DNA of 64,000 nt from Bacillaceae bacterium (GTDB lineage Bacteria; Bacillota; Bacilli; JACDOE01): the NCBI GenBank assembly GCA_017656255.1, contig JACDOE010000001.1, positions 561,205 to 625,204 of the forward strand, written 5' to 3'. Every line of letters begins with the position of its first letter. Position 1 is the first letter of the stretch. Shown piece by piece: positions 25,113-34,017 of the stretch. Position numbers and translations under genes: made by a program. A model generated the notes under the pieces. That model had not been told where the DNA came from. It searched no databases and saw nothing but the letters and a program-made list of their open reading frames with translations.

Positions 25113-25136
25113 TAAAAAACACCCGCCACGGGGTGT
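25113..25136 (-). terminator. terminator after spoVK
   Basis: On the minus strand ACACCC pairs with GGGTGT around six bases and runs into TTTTTTA. It lies between the spoVK stop and the hflX start. Confidence 0.8.
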
Positions 25137-25158
25137 GACGGGATTTTCCTGTTTGAGC

Positions 25159-26106
25159 TTAGAGTCGGAGGTCCTGCGGACCAATCAGCATCAGGTCATC
25201 ACGGGTCGGGGACGGTTTTTTCATCAGTCTGACGGCCTGATAGCGAATGGACTGTTCGATCAGGTTTCGTACATAACGGGCGTTGCTGAAGGAACGGAAA
25301 GGCTGGTTCATTTCTTTTAGCAGGTGCCGTTTCAGGCGTTCGATGGCCTGGCGACTAAGGCGATAGTCTTTTTCTTCGGCCATGAGACGGGCGATTTCAA
25401 TCAACTCTTCAATGGTGTAGTCAGCAAATTCAAGCTGTATCGGAAAACGGGACGGCAGGCCGGGATTGGACTGGATGAAGTATTCCATCTCCTCGGAATA
25501 ACCGGCGAGGATGAGCACGAATTCGTTTTTATGGTCTTCCATGGCCTTGACCAGGGTATCGATCGCTTCCTTGCCGAAGTCTTTGTCGCCGCCGCGGGCA
25601 AGTGAATACGCTTCATCAATAAACAGGATGCCGCCGAGGGCTTTTTTGACATGCTCCCTGGTTTTCTGGGCAGTGTGGCCGATGTATTCCCCCACCAGAT
25701 CCGCCCGTTCCACTTCAATCAGATGCCCTTTATCCAGCACGCCCATCTCTTTCAGCAGTTTACCGACGATGCGGGCGACGGTGGTTTTACCGGTCCCGGG
25801 ATTGCCTTTAAAGATCATGTGTAGCACCTGGGATTCTGCCTTCAGACCAGCTTTTCTCCGGTACTGATTAATTTGCAAAAGGGCATAAATTTCATATATG
25901 AAGTCCTTGACGTTTTTTAATCCCACCAGGTGGTCCAGTTCTTTGATCACCTGCAGATAATGGCTGTGTGTATAACTTTCTTCGGAAGGCTCCTCGAGGG
26001 GTTTCATTGAATCGTATAAGGTTTGTTTCTTTGCGGCGGGTTCACGGTTCAGGACGACCTGGATCCGGTGAGGAGCGCTTTTTTCCGTAACAACCTCCCT
26101 GCTCAA
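25159..26106 (-). CDS. spoVK: stage V sporulation protein K (AAA+ ATPase)
   Basis: About 315 residues of the CbxX/CfqX-like AAA+ family. Walker A is GNPGTGKTTVARI, Walker B ILFIDEAYSLARGG, and the sensor/arginine region includes PGLPSRFPIQLEF. In B. subtilis SpoVK is made in the mother cell and needed for spore maturation. A GTG at 26115 is in frame, but TTG at 26106 follows GAGGTGA at the right distance and is preferred. It is the last syntenic core gene before the AT-rich accessory patch. Confidence 0.92.
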   Translation of the reverse strand: MSREVVTEKSAPHRIQVVLNREPAAKKQTLYDSMKPLEEPSEESYTHSHYLQVIKELDHLVGLKNVKDFIYEIYALLQINQYRRKAGLKAESQVLHMIFKGNPGTGKTTVARIVGKLLKEMGVLDKGHLIEVERADLVGEYIGHTAQKTREHVKKALGGILFIDEAYSLARGGDKDFGKEAIDTLVKAMEDHKNEFVLILAGYSEEMEYFIQSNPGLPSRFPIQLEFADYTIEELIEIARLMAEEKDYRLSRQAIERLKRHLLKEMNQPFRSFSNARYVRNLIEQSIRYQAVRLMKKPSPTRDDLMLIGPQDLRL

Positions 26107-26278
26107 GTCGGTCACCTCTCTCTTGAAGGATTGCTTCTTCGGGTAACCATATTATATGGGCGGATGCCCGGGTTGGTGAATGTTAAAAAAAGGAATCTTT
26201 CTTATTTATTCTACTTTTTAAAAATTTATAAGTTGTTTTCGAGACCGCAATATAAATTTTCTTAGATAAAAATCAAAA

Positions 26279-27889
26279 TTAACTCCTACGTTTTTTTTTT
26301 ATATGTAACTTTTGTATTTTAAATTGCATCGCTCTAAGAGTCTTAATGCTATGAACAAAATTTAATTTCGAGAAAAAAGGTAACCTCTCGTGTATCTCTT
26401 TATCACCTTCATAAATGATAGCATACACAATTGTGTAATCCCGAGGATTAAATGTATCTATATCAAATAACAAAGGAAATTGTTCATCAATCTCTGATAT
26501 TTTCTCGTTAATCTTAGGAATAACTTCTTCTGTAAAATAAACAAGAGTTTCTGCACTAACTCTCCCTTGAGCAAAAAGATGACTTAAAGTAGATGAACTT
26601 TTCCAAGGTTTTACATGAACAAGGTGTTTTTCTTTTGATAATAAATCACATAATTCAAACTTTCCATTATTATCAATTACGATATTTACTTTATCCATAC
26701 AAAGAATTTCTGAGTTAGAATTTGAAATTGATTGATTATATTCGTTTTCACTACTGTAAACCGCTTCATCATAATCCAGTAAGTCAAGATTACTATTATC
26801 GACACTCTGTATAATACTATCTATTTCGCTTACATAGTCTCTATCAATTAAAAACCATTGACCTAAAGTTAAGACATAATAGTTATCATTAAATATTATT
26901 TCTGCAACTAAGCAATTGTAAATTGACCATTTATCAATTAATTGATTAGTTTCAGAGTTATAGACATATATCTTATCTTGTTTAAGTTTATTAACAGTAT
27001 AATTGTTCCTAGGTTTTTTCTCTTTTATGTAATTTTTCAGACTTAATTCATCTTCTAATTGACCCATCTGTTTGTATGAAAATACAATATTATCCTCCAT
27101 GTTTATTATTTCAGGTGGGGCTAAATGAATATTGTATTCATTATCATTTTCATAAATATCATTTATTTGATCTAATAACTCATTGTTTAAATTATTAATC
27201 AAAACAGGATCTTTAACTTCAGTTAAATAATCTATCCATTCAAAATAATCTTTATATTTTTCAGAATTAAAATCATAGATTAAATTATCGCATATTGTTT
27301 TCAAATCTTGAAAATTAAATGAAAAATAAAAATGAAAAGAGTCTCTACCTGCTATTATTTTTCCATACCTATCAAAATCTTTTGATTCTGCAGTCACTGC
27401 TTTTAACAAATCCCTAGTATCATCAATTTCGAAATGATTAATATCTGAGGATTTACTAGTTTGTATTCTAGCTTGAACAGTAATTGAATCGACAGTTGAA
27501 GAATCAATACTTTTCAATTTGTTTATTTCACAATTGTTTAACACTATTTTTAAACCAAACCCTCTTTCATAAGTCTCTGGTTTTATCATGTGTTTACCAT
27601 GCCCAAAAGTAAAAGCAAAAATTCTACCTCTTCTTTTTATTAGCATTACAGCTCTAGTAGATTGATTCATAATTTCTGGTGGATTTATAATTCCTTTTTT
27701 TAATTCTTGGTACCAAGAAGGTTTAGTTTGTTGGTTATGCCCAATATAAATAATTCCATTTAAATCAAATGTATCCTTTATATATAATTTATGCTCCCAT
27801 TTTTCTTCTTCTATTACTTCATCAAATTCAGTGTATTCTTCTTTAATTAAGAAAACAGTATATTTTATCTTAGGAGTATTGCCAACCAT
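26279..27889 (-). CDS. TIGR04141/DUF6119 family sporadically distributed protein
   Basis: 536 residues. Recognised by the family pattern: RAVMLIKRRGRIFAFTFGHGKHM, then ERGFGLKIVLN, the SIDSSTVDS segment, HLAPPEI in the middle, and VHVKPWKSSSTLSHLFAQGRVSAETL near the C-terminus. This family (about 550 residues) is known for patchy distribution and frequent presence on mobile or defence-like islands; its biochemical activity is not established. The gene is strikingly AT-rich by eye compared with spoVK and the acyl-CoA synthetase on either side, with A/T-ending codons, which points to recent transfer. AAGGAGG precedes the ATG. It stands alone apart from the DUF2726 gene 213 bases upstream. Confidence 0.85.
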   Translation of the reverse strand: MVGNTPKIKYTVFLIKEEYTEFDEVIEEEKWEHKLYIKDTFDLNGIIYIGHNQQTKPSWYQELKKGIINPPEIMNQSTRAVMLIKRRGRIFAFTFGHGKHMIKPETYERGFGLKIVLNNCEINKLKSIDSSTVDSITVQARIQTSKSSDINHFEIDDTRDLLKAVTAESKDFDRYGKIIAGRDSFHFYFSFNFQDLKTICDNLIYDFNSEKYKDYFEWIDYLTEVKDPVLINNLNNELLDQINDIYENDNEYNIHLAPPEIINMEDNIVFSYKQMGQLEDELSLKNYIKEKKPRNNYTVNKLKQDKIYVYNSETNQLIDKWSIYNCLVAEIIFNDNYYVLTLGQWFLIDRDYVSEIDSIIQSVDNSNLDLLDYDEAVYSSENEYNQSISNSNSEILCMDKVNIVIDNNGKFELCDLLSKEKHLVHVKPWKSSSTLSHLFAQGRVSAETLVYFTEEVIPKINEKISEIDEQFPLLFDIDTFNPRDYTIVYAIIYEGDKEIHERLPFFSKLNFVHSIKTLRAMQFKIQKLHIKKKRRS

Positions 27890-28102
27890 TGGTTTTCCTC
27901 CTTGTATGTATTTGAAGAATACTTTATGATAGTAAAAACTTAGAGCTATCAGAAATGAGGAATTCTATCGAAACAAAACACATCCTTCTATTAATTATTA
28001 TTTATTGTACCAAAAAGAGGAAATTAAAACCATACTGTCATAATCAAGTCAAGACAGAACAAGTCCTATTAAACCACCTGACTACCGGCTTTATAATCTT
28101 TG

Positions 28103-28771
28103 TCAAACCTCAACAATCTCCCTGCATCTGGGGAAATTAGGGCACCCATAAAACACTTTCCCCTGATTTTCCCCTCTTTTAGCCTGTCGCTTAACCATCG
28201 GCACCTTGCATTTGTTACAAACAGGCGTAGCCTGATCCCCCGAATCATACTCCTGGTTTTCAGAAGTTACTTCTGCTTCTTCGAATTCTTCAGTCACAAA
28301 AATACCTTTCAACTTTTCCTCAATCTCCGCAATCTGATAAGCACTTTGATTTTTAAACCGGATCAACTTTAAACCGGCTGAATGAAATACACGATCCACA
28401 AACCGGTCCCGTTCCAACCGATCCGACCTTTGATGTGAGCGATCGTCCAGTTCAATGCCGCAGATCGGTTTCAGTGTCTCCACGGAACAAAGAAGAAAAT
28501 CGACATGCTTGCGGCTGATTTTATTGTAATAGGCCGTTCTGTCACTGTTATTGGCAACATTCACAAAAAAAATATCCTGTAATGACACCTTCGGACAAAT
28601 CAAGGCTTTATCGCCAACGTATTGCTGAAGTACCTTATAAAATGACAGTTCGGATGGAGACAGAAAATCATCCCGTTTTTTATACGGTAACCTAGTATCA
28701 TGAAATCGGTCAGGAATGACACCAAATAACTTTAAAAATTGCCCTAAACAGCCAGGTCTTTGATTGAACAT
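28103..28771 (-). CDS. DUF2726 nuclease-like protein with topoisomerase-type zinc ribbon
   Basis: 222 residues in two parts. Residues 35-155 are a DUF2726 domain, a restriction-endonuclease-like fold; the candidate PD-(D/E)XK residues are in KHVDFLLCSVETLKPICGIELDDRSH, followed by DRFVDRVFHSAGLKLIRF. Residues 180-222 are a C4 zinc ribbon of the type found at the end of topoisomerase I: CNKCKVPM... FYGCPNFPRC. Together they suggest a DNA-binding or DNA-processing protein. It is read in the same direction as the TIGR04141 gene. Its base composition is nearer to the core genome than that of its neighbour. Activity is unproven. Confidence 0.82.
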   Translation of the reverse strand: MFNQRPGCLGQFLKLFGVIPDRFHDTRLPYKKRDDFLSPSELSFYKVLQQYVGDKALICPKVSLQDIFFVNVANNSDRTAYYNKISRKHVDFLLCSVETLKPICGIELDDRSHQRSDRLERDRFVDRVFHSAGLKLIRFKNQSAYQIAEIEEKLKGIFVTEEFEEAEVTSENQEYDSGDQATPVCNKCKVPMVKRQAKRGENQGKVFYGCPNFPRCREIVEV

Positions 28772-28860
28772 ACTTCAAACACCTCTAACCTTGATTTATG
28801 AATCCCAACGAATATAACCATTTCTACATCAATCCTGAATTACCTTTAATTAACTTTAAA

Positions 28861-28905
28861 ACAAATTAAAAAGAAAGACGCCCCACCCGGAACGCCTTTC
28901 CCACC
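28861..28905 (-). terminator. weak terminator after the acyl-CoA synthetase gene
   Basis: On the minus strand AAAGGCG and CGTCTTT can pair imperfectly around a GC-rich loop, followed by CTTTTTAA. It sits just after the stop at 28921. Confidence 0.4.
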
Positions 28906-28920
28906 AAACCCGTATTTATC

Positions 28921-30549
28921 TTAATTCGCCACGTTCTTCCGTTCTCTCTCCATCTGCCGCAACTCAACCCGGCGGATCTTGCCACTTACCGTCTTGGGCA
29001 GTTCCGTCACAAATTCAATTTCACGCGGATACTTGTAGGGAGCCGTTTTCTCCTTCACAAACTCCTGCAAATCCTTAACCAGTTCATCACTCGGTTCATG
29101 CCCCCGTCCAAGCACCACAAACGCCTTGACGATTTCCCCCCGGGTCGGATCCGGACTGGCCACCACCGCCGACTCCGTCACCGCCGGGTGTTCAAGCAGC
29201 ACACTCTCAATTTCAAACGGCCCGATCCGGTAACCCGCACTGATAATCACATCATCGGACCGTCCGACGAACCAGAAATAGCCATCTTCATCTTTGTAAG
29301 CTCGATCCCCGGTCAAATACCAATCTCCGCGGAAACTGTTTTTCGTTTTCTCTTCGTTTTTCCAGTAACCGGCAAACAGTCCGACCGGACGCTCCGGTTT
29401 CGTACGAACAGCGACATCCCCTTCTTCATTGGGACCACATTCATTCCCATTCTCATCAATGACGCTGACATAAAAACCGGGAGCCGGTTTCCCCATCGAA
29501 CCGGGCTTTACCTTGTTCGGCGGGAAATTTCCGATCAGAAGCACCGTTTCCGTTTGCCCGAAGCCGTCGTAAATCGTCAGACCGGTTTCATTTTTCCACT
29601 TGGCGATCACTTCCGGATTGAGTGGCTCACCGGCAGCCACACAGTGACGGAGGGAATTCAACTTATACTGCGTCAGATCCTCCTGAACCAGCATCCGGAA
29701 GATCGTCGGCGCCCCGCAGAACGTCGTGATCGGATATTTTTCAAGCAGTTGCAGCGTTTGAACCGGATCAAAACGCGGGGTATGATGAATAAACAGCGCT
29801 GATCCCTGGATCCACGGGCCAAAGAAGCTGCTCCAGGCCGCTTTCGCCCATCCAGTGTCAGACAGATTCCAGTGCAGGTCATCCGGGGTCAGATCCAGCC
29901 AGTAACGACCGGTGACCTGGTGCCCGATACCGCAGGAAGCCTGAGTATGTTTGGCCATCTTCGGGCTTCCCGTGGTTCCACTGGTGAAAAACAGGAATGC
30001 CGGATCATCCGGAAGCGTATCCGCTGCCTCAAAATCGTCGGAAGCATCAGCCATGACCCCCTGATAGTCCATCCAGCCTTCCCGTGAACCGTTAACCAGC
30101 AATTTGGCCTTTAAGGAATGGCCACTCTGGGCCAGTGCTTCATCCACCTTCGCCGCATTCTCATCATCGGTAATCACAGCCACGGCTTCAGATTCTTTCA
30201 GGCGATAGGCAAGGTCCCGTGTTCTCAATTGAATACTCCCGGGACTGACAACCAGTCCACTTCTTAAGGATGCCAGAATGCTCTCCCACCATGCGGTATA
30301 ACGGGATAACAGGAGAATGACGGTTTCACCCTTTTTCAACCCGTGTTCCTTGAACACATTGGCGAGACGTTTGGACCGGTTCGCAAACTCTCCGAATGTG
30401 ATCCGTTCTTCATTGCCATCATCGTCCACCCAGAGCATCGCCAGCTTCTCCGGATCATGCCGGTCAAATACATCCCGGCAGAAGTTGAACTTCTCGGGGA
30501 CCTCCCACTTAAAATTGCGGTACGACTCATCGTAATTAACCATGTTCAT
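28921..30549 (-). CDS. AMP-forming acyl-CoA synthetase (MbcS/medium-chain type)
   Basis: 542 residues of the ANL adenylating family. Signatures in order: FFTSGTTGSPKMAKH (P-loop-like), YDGFGQTE, YLTGDRAYKDEDGYFWFVGRSDDVI (in parts), the hinge, and the C-terminal acyltransferase-type lysine in KTVSGKIRR. It activates a carboxylic acid with ATP and joins it to CoA. The overall pattern is nearest to medium or branched-chain acyl-CoA ligases such as B. subtilis MbcS rather than to acetyl-CoA synthetase. A role in feeding isovalerate or other short acids to the leucine operon is possible but not shown. The lysine would be open to control by acetylation. Confidence 0.88.
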   Translation of the reverse strand: MNMVNYDESYRNFKWEVPEKFNFCRDVFDRHDPEKLAMLWVDDDGNEERITFGEFANRSKRLANVFKEHGLKKGETVILLLSRYTAWWESILASLRSGLVVSPGSIQLRTRDLAYRLKESEAVAVITDDENAAKVDEALAQSGHSLKAKLLVNGSREGWMDYQGVMADASDDFEAADTLPDDPAFLFFTSGTTGSPKMAKHTQASCGIGHQVTGRYWLDLTPDDLHWNLSDTGWAKAAWSSFFGPWIQGSALFIHHTPRFDPVQTLQLLEKYPITTFCGAPTIFRMLVQEDLTQYKLNSLRHCVAAGEPLNPEVIAKWKNETGLTIYDGFGQTETVLLIGNFPPNKVKPGSMGKPAPGFYVSVIDENGNECGPNEEGDVAVRTKPERPVGLFAGYWKNEEKTKNSFRGDWYLTGDRAYKDEDGYFWFVGRSDDVIISAGYRIGPFEIESVLLEHPAVTESAVVASPDPTRGEIVKAFVVLGRGHEPSDELVKDLQEFVKEKTAPYKYPREIEFVTELPKTVSGKIRRVELRQMERERKNVAN

Positions 30550-30819
30550 ATCCAGCTGTCTCCTTTCCTGAATGTGATCACTTTTTTTGAAACGCGGGCA
30601 ACATCATCAACATAAATGAAGTCAATTCGAAGGTATTTCCGGGGGTTCTGAAAAGAATCAGTCGGAACATACAGAAAGCGTTATCAGAATGAAATGAACC
30701 ACCACCTCCTGAATCTATGACTATTCTCGGGGATAAACCATCAGGTTTCGGATGATCTTCAATATGCCAAAAATCTATGTATAAAAAATTTTCAGTCTAT
30801 TATTACGGTTAACAATTTT
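30550..30819 (-). other. long 5' leader of the acyl-CoA synthetase gene
   Basis: From the promoter at 30820-30848 the untranslated leader would be about 260 bases. I see no match to a riboswitch I know and no small frame with a good ribosome site. GGATGATCTTCAATATGCC with flanks gives only weak pairing. Confidence 0.4.
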
Positions 30820-30848
30820 AGAATAGAATTGTCACCGGTGTCTGTCAA
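30820..30848 (-). promoter_or_regulatory. candidate sigma-A promoter upstream of the acyl-CoA synthetase
   Basis: On the minus strand TTGACA (30848-30843) and TATTCT (30825-30820) are 17 bases apart. It lies just after the hairpin that ends the pxpC transcript. Confidence 0.6.
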
Positions 30849-30860
30849 GGTGAATCCATA

Positions 30861-30891
30861 AATGAACCGGGGTCTTTTCCAGAAGCCCCGG
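30861..30891 (-). terminator. terminator after pxpC
   Basis: CCGGGG (30867-30872) pairs with CCCCGG (30886-30891) around 13 bases; on the minus strand TTCATTTA follows. Modest T-tract. Confidence 0.55.
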
Positions 30892-30916
30892 GCATCAACA
30901 GAGATTTGTCAATTTT

Positions 30917-31885
30917 TCAAACACCGGCCTCGATCTTTAACCCTTTTAAAAACATTTCCTGTTCCACAAACAAACGTTGCGCTTCCTCTACCGTCACCGA
31001 TTCAAAAGCAATCGTGTTCCCCGGCACCATCTGGGCGATAAACGGGATATCGACGGTAATCACGGTGCCAATTCGGGTATAGCCCCCGATGGTCTGCCGG
31101 TCAGCCAGCAGGATAATGGGTTCTCCACCCGACGGCACCTGTATGGTACCCGGCGCAATCGCGTCCGACAGAATATCCGCCCCCGTCACATGCTGGATTT
31201 TCGGACCGGTAAGGCGATAGCCCATCCGGTCCGCCTGAGTCGTAATCTCATACGTTTCATTTAGGAACGTTTGGATTCCCGATTCCGTAAAAGCGTCCTG
31301 ATCCGGCCCCAGGACTACCCTCGCTTTAAAATGAGCCGGATAATCCGGGATATAGGCAGGATGTAGCCGTCTTCCCACCCATTTTTCCAGTGAGACATGG
31401 CTCTCTCCCCGACTCAAAACATCCCGTTTTTGAAGCGGGCGGCCTTCAACTCCCCCTATGGCCGCCTTCATGTATGTGGATTTGCTCCCCATCACCACCG
31501 GTACATCGAAGCCTCCGGCAACAGTGAGATAGGCGCGCGCCCCTTTTTTCGGGGCGCCGAAACGGATTTTTTGCCCTTTTTTAACGCGAAAAGATTTCCA
31601 GGCCGGAATCGGAACACCTTCCAGCGTCGGGGACAGATCAGCACCGCAGATGGCCATCACCGTATCATCGAGGATTTCCAGTTCCGGTCCCATCATGGTG
31701 ATCTCCAGCCCTGCCTCCTCCTGCTGATTGCCTACCAGTAGATTGGCTACCCGGAGCGCGTAGGGATCCATCGCTCCGGACACGACCATCCCGTATTGCT
31801 GGTAACCCTGGCGCCCCAGGTCCTGAACCGTCGTCATCAAGCCCGGCCTGACAACTTTTAAAACGTTACGCACCAGTCGTCCCAA
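30917..31885 (-). CDS. pxpC: 5-oxoprolinase subunit C (KipA-like, biotin-dependent carboxyltransferase family)
   Basis: 322 residues matching PxpC/KipA: the N-terminal VVRPGLMTTVQDLGRQGYQQYGMVVSGAMD pattern, the central GGFDVPVVMGSKSTY and the C-terminal GGEPIILLADRQTIGGY. With PxpA and PxpB it forms the ATP-dependent 5-oxoprolinase that opens 5-oxoproline (pyroglutamate) to glutamate. It overlaps the end of pxpA by 20 bases, so the two are translationally coupled. The third subunit gene, pxpB (kipI), is not found in the window. Last gene of the TRAP operon. Confidence 0.9.
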   Translation of the reverse strand: MGRLVRNVLKVVRPGLMTTVQDLGRQGYQQYGMVVSGAMDPYALRVANLLVGNQQEEAGLEITMMGPELEILDDTVMAICGADLSPTLEGVPIPAWKSFRVKKGQKIRFGAPKKGARAYLTVAGGFDVPVVMGSKSTYMKAAIGGVEGRPLQKRDVLSRGESHVSLEKWVGRRLHPAYIPDYPAHFKARVVLGPDQDAFTESGIQTFLNETYEITTQADRMGYRLTGPKIQHVTGADILSDAIAPGTIQVPSGGEPIILLADRQTIGGYTRIGTVITVDIPFIAQMVPGNTIAFESVTVEEAQRLFVEQEMFLKGLKIEAGV

Positions 31886-32645
31886 CTTTCTTGATATTGA
31901 TGCCGTTTTGTTGAAGCTCTTCTCTCAATTTTTGTACAAAAAGAAGTGCGCTGGGCTCATCTCCGTGAACGCAGATGGTATCCGCCTGAATCGCGATATC
32001 CGAACCGTCCACAGCCTCCACTTTCCCCTCTTTGACCATACGGATTACCCGGGATACCGCTTCATCCGCATCGTGAATCATGGCATTCGGCTGGGTGCGG
32101 GGTGTCAGGGTACCATCCGGTTGATAGGTCCGATCGGCAAACACTTCCTGTGCCACTTTAAGACCGATCTCTTTCCCGGCTTTCACCAGTTCACCGCCCG
32201 CCAGTCCGAACAAAATCAGGTTCGGATTTACATCATAAACAGCCCGGGCGATCGCTTGAGCCAGCTCTCTATCTTTGGAAGCCATATTAAACAGGGCCCC
32301 ATGTGGTTTCACATGGTTGAGTGAAGCCTTATGCACGCGAGCGAAGGCCTGCAGGGCCCCGATCTGATAGATCACAAAATGATAGACATCTTCGGGATCC
32401 ACTTGCATGGGCCGGCGCCCGAATCCGATTAAATCGGGCAGTCCGGGATGAGCACCCAGCCCTACCCCTTTTTCCACCGCCATTTTCACCGTTTTATACA
32501 TGACGTTGTGATCGCCGGCATGGTACCCGCAGGCGATATTGGCCGAGGTAATGTAATCCAGGACCTGTTCATCCTGTCCGATTTTATAAGCACCGAAACT
32601 TTCTCCAATATCACTGTTCAAATCTACCTGATACATCGTGCGCAC
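31866..32645 (-). CDS. pxpA: 5-oxoprolinase subunit A (LamB/YcsF family)
   Basis: 259 residues with the family opening VDLNSDIGESFGAYKIG and further marks ITSANIACGYHAGDH, GAHPGLPDLIGFGRR and HVKPHGALFN. PxpA acts with PxpB and PxpC in 5-oxoproline cleavage. It starts 34 bases after the TRAP large permease gene, which suggests that the imported substrate is 5-oxoproline or a compound giving rise to it. The start ATG lies at 32645; a second Met three codons later is possible. Confidence 0.92.
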   Translation of the reverse strand: MRTMYQVDLNSDIGESFGAYKIGQDEQVLDYITSANIACGYHAGDHNVMYKTVKMAVEKGVGLGAHPGLPDLIGFGRRPMQVDPEDVYHFVIYQIGALQAFARVHKASLNHVKPHGALFNMASKDRELAQAIARAVYDVNPNLILFGLAGGELVKAGKEIGLKVAQEVFADRTYQPDGTLTPRTQPNAMIHDADEAVSRVIRMVKEGKVEAVDGSDIAIQADTICVHGDEPSALLFVQKLREELQQNGINIKKVGTTGA

Positions 32646-32679
32646 TCACTTCCCCTCTATTTTTATTGCAGGTTATCTG

Positions 32680-33978
32680 TTACTTGACCATCATATTCGG
32701 AAGCCACAGCACAAGCTGCGGATACCATGTAATCACGGCAACGACCCCCAGAATGATCAAAAATGACGGCAAAGCATAACGAGCGATTTTCAATATATCA
32801 TCCTTGACCAGACCGTTAATGACGAACAGATTAAATCCGACAGGCGGCGTAATTTGAGCCACTTCAATCATGATGACCAGAAAGATCCCGAACCAGAGCG
32901 GATCAAATCCTGCGGCTGTAATTAACGGTAAAGCCAGTGGCAGACTCATTACAATCATGGAAAAACCGTCAAGCATAAAACCAAGAATAATATACATAAT
33001 CGCCATAATAACAATCAGTTCGTACTTCGACAAACCGAGTGATCCTACAAACTCGGTTAACTCGGACGGAATCCCCAGATACCCGACAGCTACCGACAGA
33101 TAGGATGCCCCGACCACAATCAGCATGATCATGGCACTTGTCTTGACCGCACCCAGAATAGCATCCCAGAATATATGCCGGTTCAGACTGCGGGACAGAG
33201 CCGCAAAGAACAGCGCACCGATGACCCCCACAGAGGCCGCTTCAGTCGGTGTCGCCCATCCGGCATAAATACTGCCCAGTACCAGGGCGATTAACAGAAT
33301 GACGGGAAGTAACAGGGGCAGTGTTTTCAAACGGTCAGCCCATGTATAGTGATCTCCCCCCGGTGCCAGGTCCGGATTAATCAGGCAGCGTATCGCTGTA
33401 TATAAACTTAACGCTAAAGCCAGCATGATACCCGGAATAATCCCGGCAATAAACAGTTTTCCGATACTCACTTCCGCTACGATTCCATAGACAAGCATCA
33501 CCATACTGGGAGGAATCAGAAATCCTAACGTACCGGCCCCGGCAAGGGATCCCAGCGTCAGTGACCGGTCGTAATTACGCTTCAGCAATTCCGGTAAGGT
33601 AATTTTACCCACCGTTGCCGTTGTCGCGGCAGATGAACCACTAACAGCTGCAAACAGACTGCTGGCTACAATATTAACATGAATCAGCCGTCCGGGTAAA
33701 AAACTCATCCAGGGGGACAGCCCTTTAAACAGATTTTCCGATATCTTACTGCGAAAAAGGATTTCTCCCATCAGGATGAATAACGGGAGGGCCATCATCG
33801 TCGAACTGTTCGTATTGTTCCAGAGTATATTGGATAAGATCGTCATCGGCGGACTGCTGGTAAACAATACAAAAGCGGCTATGCCGACCAGAAACAGAGA
33901 GATGCCGACCCAGATGGTACTGCCCAGTAAAAGGATCAAAAGTCCCAGTATCGTCAATGAAACAACCGTTAAGCTCAA
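32680..33978 (-). CDS. dctM: TRAP transporter large permease DctM
   Basis: 432 residues, about twelve membrane segments, DctM type. Typical elements: MMALPLFILMGEILFRSKI near the N-terminus, GSSAATTATVGKITLPELLKRNYD, AGTLGFLIPPSMVMLVYGIVAE, and GFNLFVINGLVKDDI near the end. It is the sodium-coupled translocation subunit working with DctQ and the DctP binding protein. The pxpA and pxpC genes follow in the same transcript. Confidence 0.94.
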   Translation of the reverse strand: MSLTVVSLTILGLLILLLGSTIWVGISLFLVGIAAFVLFTSSPPMTILSNILWNNTNSSTMMALPLFILMGEILFRSKISENLFKGLSPWMSFLPGRLIHVNIVASSLFAAVSGSSAATTATVGKITLPELLKRNYDRSLTLGSLAGAGTLGFLIPPSMVMLVYGIVAEVSIGKLFIAGIIPGIMLALALSLYTAIRCLINPDLAPGGDHYTWADRLKTLPLLLPVILLIALVLGSIYAGWATPTEAASVGVIGALFFAALSRSLNRHIFWDAILGAVKTSAMIMLIVVGASYLSVAVGYLGIPSELTEFVGSLGLSKYELIVIMAIMYIILGFMLDGFSMIVMSLPLALPLITAAGFDPLWFGIFLVIMIEVAQITPPVGFNLFVINGLVKDDILKIARYALPSFLIILGVVAVITWYPQLVLWLPNMMVK

Positions 33979-34017
33979 AACCGGTATCCCCCTTTCATTT
34001 CATGTCTGTCGTCTTGA

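Noticed and set aside
26148-26160. CATATAAT upstream of spoVK as a sigma-E promoter
   Set aside because: The -10-like element fits, but no convincing -35 partner lies at the right distance.
26116-28920. Flanking direct repeats or transposase remnants around the AT-rich patch
   Set aside because: None could be seen by reading the sequence; base composition is the only transfer signal.
29098-29802. 234-codon plus-strand frame
   Set aside because: Antisense to the acyl-CoA synthetase gene, with Arg/His-rich shadow composition.
30740-30775. TGGCATATTG on the minus strand as a sigma-54 promoter for the acyl-CoA synthetase
   Set aside because: The -24-like TGGCA is present, but there is no GC at the required ten-base spacing.
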